NCBI GenBank assembly: GCA_903930805.1
Contig: CAIYZZ010000299.1
Coordinates: forward strand, 1-7,904
Reading direction: 5' to 3'
DNA from: an uncultured Rhodocyclaceae bacterium
GTDB lineage: Bacteria > Pseudomonadota > Gammaproteobacteria > Burkholderiales > Rhodocyclaceae
Length of the DNA: 7,904 bases
The notes under the pieces were generated by a model. That model did no database searches. It was given only the letters and a program-made list of their open reading frames with translations, and was not told the origin of the DNA. Numbering within the stretch: position 1 is the first letter of the stretch; every line of letters begins with the position of its first letter. Positions 5,975 to 7,904 of the stretch are shown one piece after another. Position numbers and translations under genes: made by a program.

Positions 5975-7744
5975 ATGTCCTCAACGAGTGCGGCGCAGAT
6001 CTGTACGCTTTCTATCAAGGCTGATCCAGCAGAATTCCGTCGGGCGTCGCTATGGCTTGAGGAGATGGGTAGCGAACATAATGTGCCAACTGACGAAATC
6101 ACGCGGCTTGATCTCTGCCTGAATGAATCCCTGGCCAACGTGCTGGAGCACGGCGGACCCGGAGCCGGACAGTCGAATATTTTCCTTGAGCTGAAGCTTG
6201 GCAACAGTTGTAGTGTTTGCACTGCCCGACTGACGGTGACTGATGCAGGAAGGATCTTCAATCCGCTCGATCATGTCACCCGGCCGCCGCCCGAAAACCT
6301 TGAGGAAGCACTTCCCGGGGGGCTGGGAATTGCGATGATGCGAATCCATTCCGATCAATTTGAATACCAGTTGATTGAAGGGCGGAATCAGCTTGCATTT
6401 TCAGTCAACTGGCCATCCGGTGCGACGGACTCGGCACCCCAGCCCGGAACGTTTCAGTCGCAAGCCTTCAGGCGCGAAGCCGAAAGGCGAATGCATGATA
6501 GTGGTGCCGATGAACCGGCTACGGGAGAAAGTTCCCGGCGTGGGAATGAACGACGCATTCTCGGCATACGCTGGATACCGATGTTCCGCGACGTTGATGA
6601 AGATGTCCTTGATCAGGTCCTGGCAGAAACCGAAGTCTTGTTGCTACCAGCCGGGACTCCATTACTCAAACCCGGCGAACATAATCATAACGTTTTCATC
6701 CTACTGTCGGGAGAGGTTACGGCCAACCCAGACAGAAATCTTGATGCAAATTCCGCCATTCCAATAGCACCCGGCCAATGCATTGGGGAATTGTCGGCGA
6801 TTGATGGAAAAGTGGCGTCTGCTTTGGTCCTTGCCGAGACGGATGCGCGCGTGCTCAAGTTATCGAGGGAGGTATTCTGGAACCGGCTCATGGCTCTGCC
6901 GGGCGTGGCGGGGAACCTCATGATCACTCTCGCCGAACGGATGCGCCGCACCAGCGAGTCGGCCTTGAAGGCGCAGCGGGAGCAGATGGAGTTGATTCAC
7001 CTCCGAAAAGAGCTCGATGTCGCCCGCCAGTTGCAGCTCAGCATGCTGCCCCTGCAGCGCCCCATGTTTCCGGATCGTCAGGATGTCGAGGTGTGTGGTT
7101 TCATGGAGCCGGCTTCAAGTGTTGGAGGCGACCTTTTCGATGCTTTTTTCATCAGCCACGGGTGTCTGTTTTTTTGCATTGGTGATGTCTCCGGCCACGG
7201 TGTCGCCTCGGCACTGTTCATGGCACGCACCATCGGCTTGCTGCGGATCCTGGCAATGAGCATTCGCGATCCCGACCAACTGTTGGCCGAACTCAACGAG
7301 CGGCTTTGCGTCGGCAACGACACCAATATATTCGTCACCCTGTTTTGCGGCGTGCTCGACATAAACTCAGGCCAGTTGACTTATTCCAATGGAGGTCATT
7401 GTGCGCCCGTGTTACGCAAGGGTGGCATCAGCGCCCCCTTGCCGCTGCCGATCGGGCCTTTGATCGGTGTCTTCGAGGACATCAGCTTCAGCACACTGAG
7501 TCTGACGCTCGATCCGGGTGATACGCTTTTTTGCTACACCGACGGTGTTACCGAAGCACAGACTACAGAAGGTGAAGAGTTCACAGAGGAGCGCTGCCTG
7601 CCCTTGCTCGATGCGGTGGGCATGTTTCCTCTACCGGAAATGCTGGATGCCATCCGCCGCGAAGTCGGCATGTTTACCGGTATTCCCATGCTTGAAGACG
7701 ATTGCACCATGCTGGCGTTACGGCGACCAGCGACAACTATTTAA
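5975..7744 (+). CDS. Fused GHKL kinase / cNMP-binding-like / SpoIIE-type PP2C phosphatase
   Basis: A 589-residue soluble protein with three modules. Residues 1-146 are an RsbW/SpoIIAB-like ATPase: N-box NESLANVLEHG (50-60, with E51, N55, H59), G1 box DAG (90-92) and G2 box GGLGIAMM (115-122). After a proline-rich, charged linker (about 147-195), residues 196-315 resemble a cyclic-nucleotide-binding domain (IPMFRDVDEDVL, GTPLLKPGE, FILLSGEV, GELSAIDG). A helical, probably coiled-coil segment (315-355) leads to a PP2C/SpoIIE phosphatase (355-585) with metal-binding acidic residues in VGGDLFD (D386), IGDVSGHG (D404), YTDG (D523) and EDDCT (D575/D576). All catalytic motifs of both enzyme domains look intact, so the protein may both phosphorylate and dephosphorylate the upstream STAS protein, with the middle domain setting the balance. 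There are no membrane segments. The start has only a weak ribosome-binding site and is probably coupled to the STAS gene. Confidence 0.93.
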   Translation: MSSTSAAQICTLSIKADPAEFRRASLWLEEMGSEHNVPTDEITRLDLCLNESLANVLEHGGPGAGQSNIFLELKLGNSCSVCTARLTVTDAGRIFNPLDHVTRPPPENLEEALPGGLGIAMMRIHSDQFEYQLIEGRNQLAFSVNWPSGATDSAPQPGTFQSQAFRREAERRMHDSGADEPATGESSRRGNERRILGIRWIPMFRDVDEDVLDQVLAETEVLLLPAGTPLLKPGEHNHNVFILLSGEVTANPDRNLDANSAIPIAPGQCIGELSAIDGKVASALVLAETDARVLKLSREVFWNRLMALPGVAGNLMITLAERMRRTSESALKAQREQMELIHLRKELDVARQLQLSMLPLQRPMFPDRQDVEVCGFMEPASSVGGDLFDAFFISHGCLFFCIGDVSGHGVASALFMARTIGLLRILAMSIRDPDQLLAELNERLCVGNDTNIFVTLFCGVLDINSGQLTYSNGGHCAPVLRKGGISAPLPLPIGPLIGVFEDISFSTLSLTLDPGDTLFCYTDGVTEAQTTEGEEFTEERCLPLLDAVGMFPLPEMLDAIRREVGMFTGIPMLEDDCTMLALRRPATTI

Positions 7745-7841
7745 GATTCAAAATCATTTCTTCATCAATTCAACCAGATCGAACGCGTGCCCGCCGGGAT
7801 CAGCGTCCGCGCATGAACAGGCGGTCAAGTTCGGCGAGCGA
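7745..7841. repeat. Direct repeat B: authentic mutL 3' end and downstream bases
   Basis: This is the partner of 5407-5502 and begins at the base after the phosphatase-gene stop codon (7742-7744). It covers the last 14 codons of mutL plus 55 bp of spacer. Unlike copy A it continues smoothly into mutL coding sequence beyond 7841, so it is the native copy. Confidence 0.92.
7754..7807 (-). pseudogene. Possible remnant of a VOC-family gene 3' end after mutL
   Basis: Overlapping the mutL stop in another frame, the minus strand reads [17 protein letters not shown] and then TGA. A DPxGH...(L/I)VE ending is typical of glyoxalase/bleomycin-resistance (VOC) proteins. Copy A conserves it (DADLGGHAFDLVELM), with two of the codon differences synonymous. 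There is no start or upstream domain. It may be the end of a gene whose body was deleted. At 17 residues, chance remains possible. Confidence 0.3.
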
Positions 7842-7904
7842 GAGTTGCACCCAGGTTGGCCGGCCGTGGTTGCACTGGTCGGCGCGCTCGGTGGCTTCCA
7901 GGAC
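7800..7904 (-). CDS. mutL: DNA mismatch repair protein MutL, C-terminal end (partial)
   Basis: The last 34 codons and the TGA stop of mutL, entering from the right edge. The peptide holds the conserved motif CNHGRPTW (residues 11-18 of the fragment), followed by [16 protein letters not shown]. MutL is the dimeric ATPase that links MutS mismatch recognition to strand removal. The C-x-H-G-R-P motif belongs to the metal-binding site of MutL proteins that are themselves nicking endonucleases, as in Neisseria and Bacillus, which suggests MutH-independent repair; this is an inference from a short piece. The gene is convergent with the kinase-phosphatase gene, 55 nt apart. Confidence 0.93.
   Translation of the reverse strand, partial: VLEATERADQCNHGRPTWVQLSLAELDRLFMRGR

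Noticed and set aside
5692..6261. 189-codon minus-strand frame across the STAS and kinase genes
   Set aside because: It is antisense to two clearly identified proteins, is Ser-rich with no domain, and lacks a ribosome-binding site.
7745..7770. GATT-caa-AATC hairpin after the phosphatase stop as an intrinsic terminator
   Set aside because: The stem is only four AT-rich pairs with no clean T run, and it is simply part of the duplicated mutL-end repeat.

Overview
The window is a stretch of a GC-rich bacterial chromosome. The gene set and order (mutL / miaA / PilZ gene / purM / hda / HAD phosphatase) and the protein sequences suggest a betaproteobacterium, most likely of the Rhodocyclales (Dechloromonas/Azonexus-like). 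That placement comes from recognising the proteins by eye, not from a search.

Layout. Positions 1-87 hold the 5' end of a minus-strand gene for a secreted protein, followed by a gene-poor stretch (88-513) with a CCCATT hexamer repeat and small inverted repeats. A minus-strand pair, hda then a HAD-IB phosphatase gene, overlaps by 20 nt (1852-514). purM reads the other way from a shared 103-nt divergent promoter region (1853-1955). purM converges on a minus-strand pair, miaA then a YcgR-like PilZ gene (4760-3043). Upstream of miaA lies a relatively AT-rich minus-strand gene for a periplasmic DUF1924/SHP-type cytochrome c (5314-4856), apparently separated from miaA by a terminator-like hairpin. 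The plus strand then carries a two-gene partner-switching module (5621-7744): a STAS anti-anti-sigma-type protein, and a 589-residue protein joining a GHKL (RsbW-like) kinase domain, a cyclic-nucleotide-binding-like domain and a SpoIIE/RsbU-type PP2C phosphatase domain. The window ends with the last 34 codons of mutL on the minus strand.

The main surprise is that the end of mutL is present twice. About 97 bp containing the last 14 codons of mutL and 55 bp beyond it (7745-7841) recurs in the same orientation at 5407-5502. The second copy is about 10% diverged, and its MutL frame is cut short by an early stop. These two copies bracket the STAS/kinase-phosphatase module almost exactly: the real copy begins at the base after the stop codon of the phosphatase gene. 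mutL and miaA are often neighbours in proteobacteria, so the module looks like an insertion between them that left a scar of duplicated mutL.

How the genes work together: hda (replication control), purM (purines), miaA (tRNA modification) and mutL (mismatch repair) are housekeeping genes. The YcgR-like protein is a predicted c-di-GMP receptor. The STAS protein and the fused kinase/phosphatase form a self-contained phosphorylation switch whose downstream target is not in the window. No tRNA, rRNA, CRISPR array or transposase was seen.
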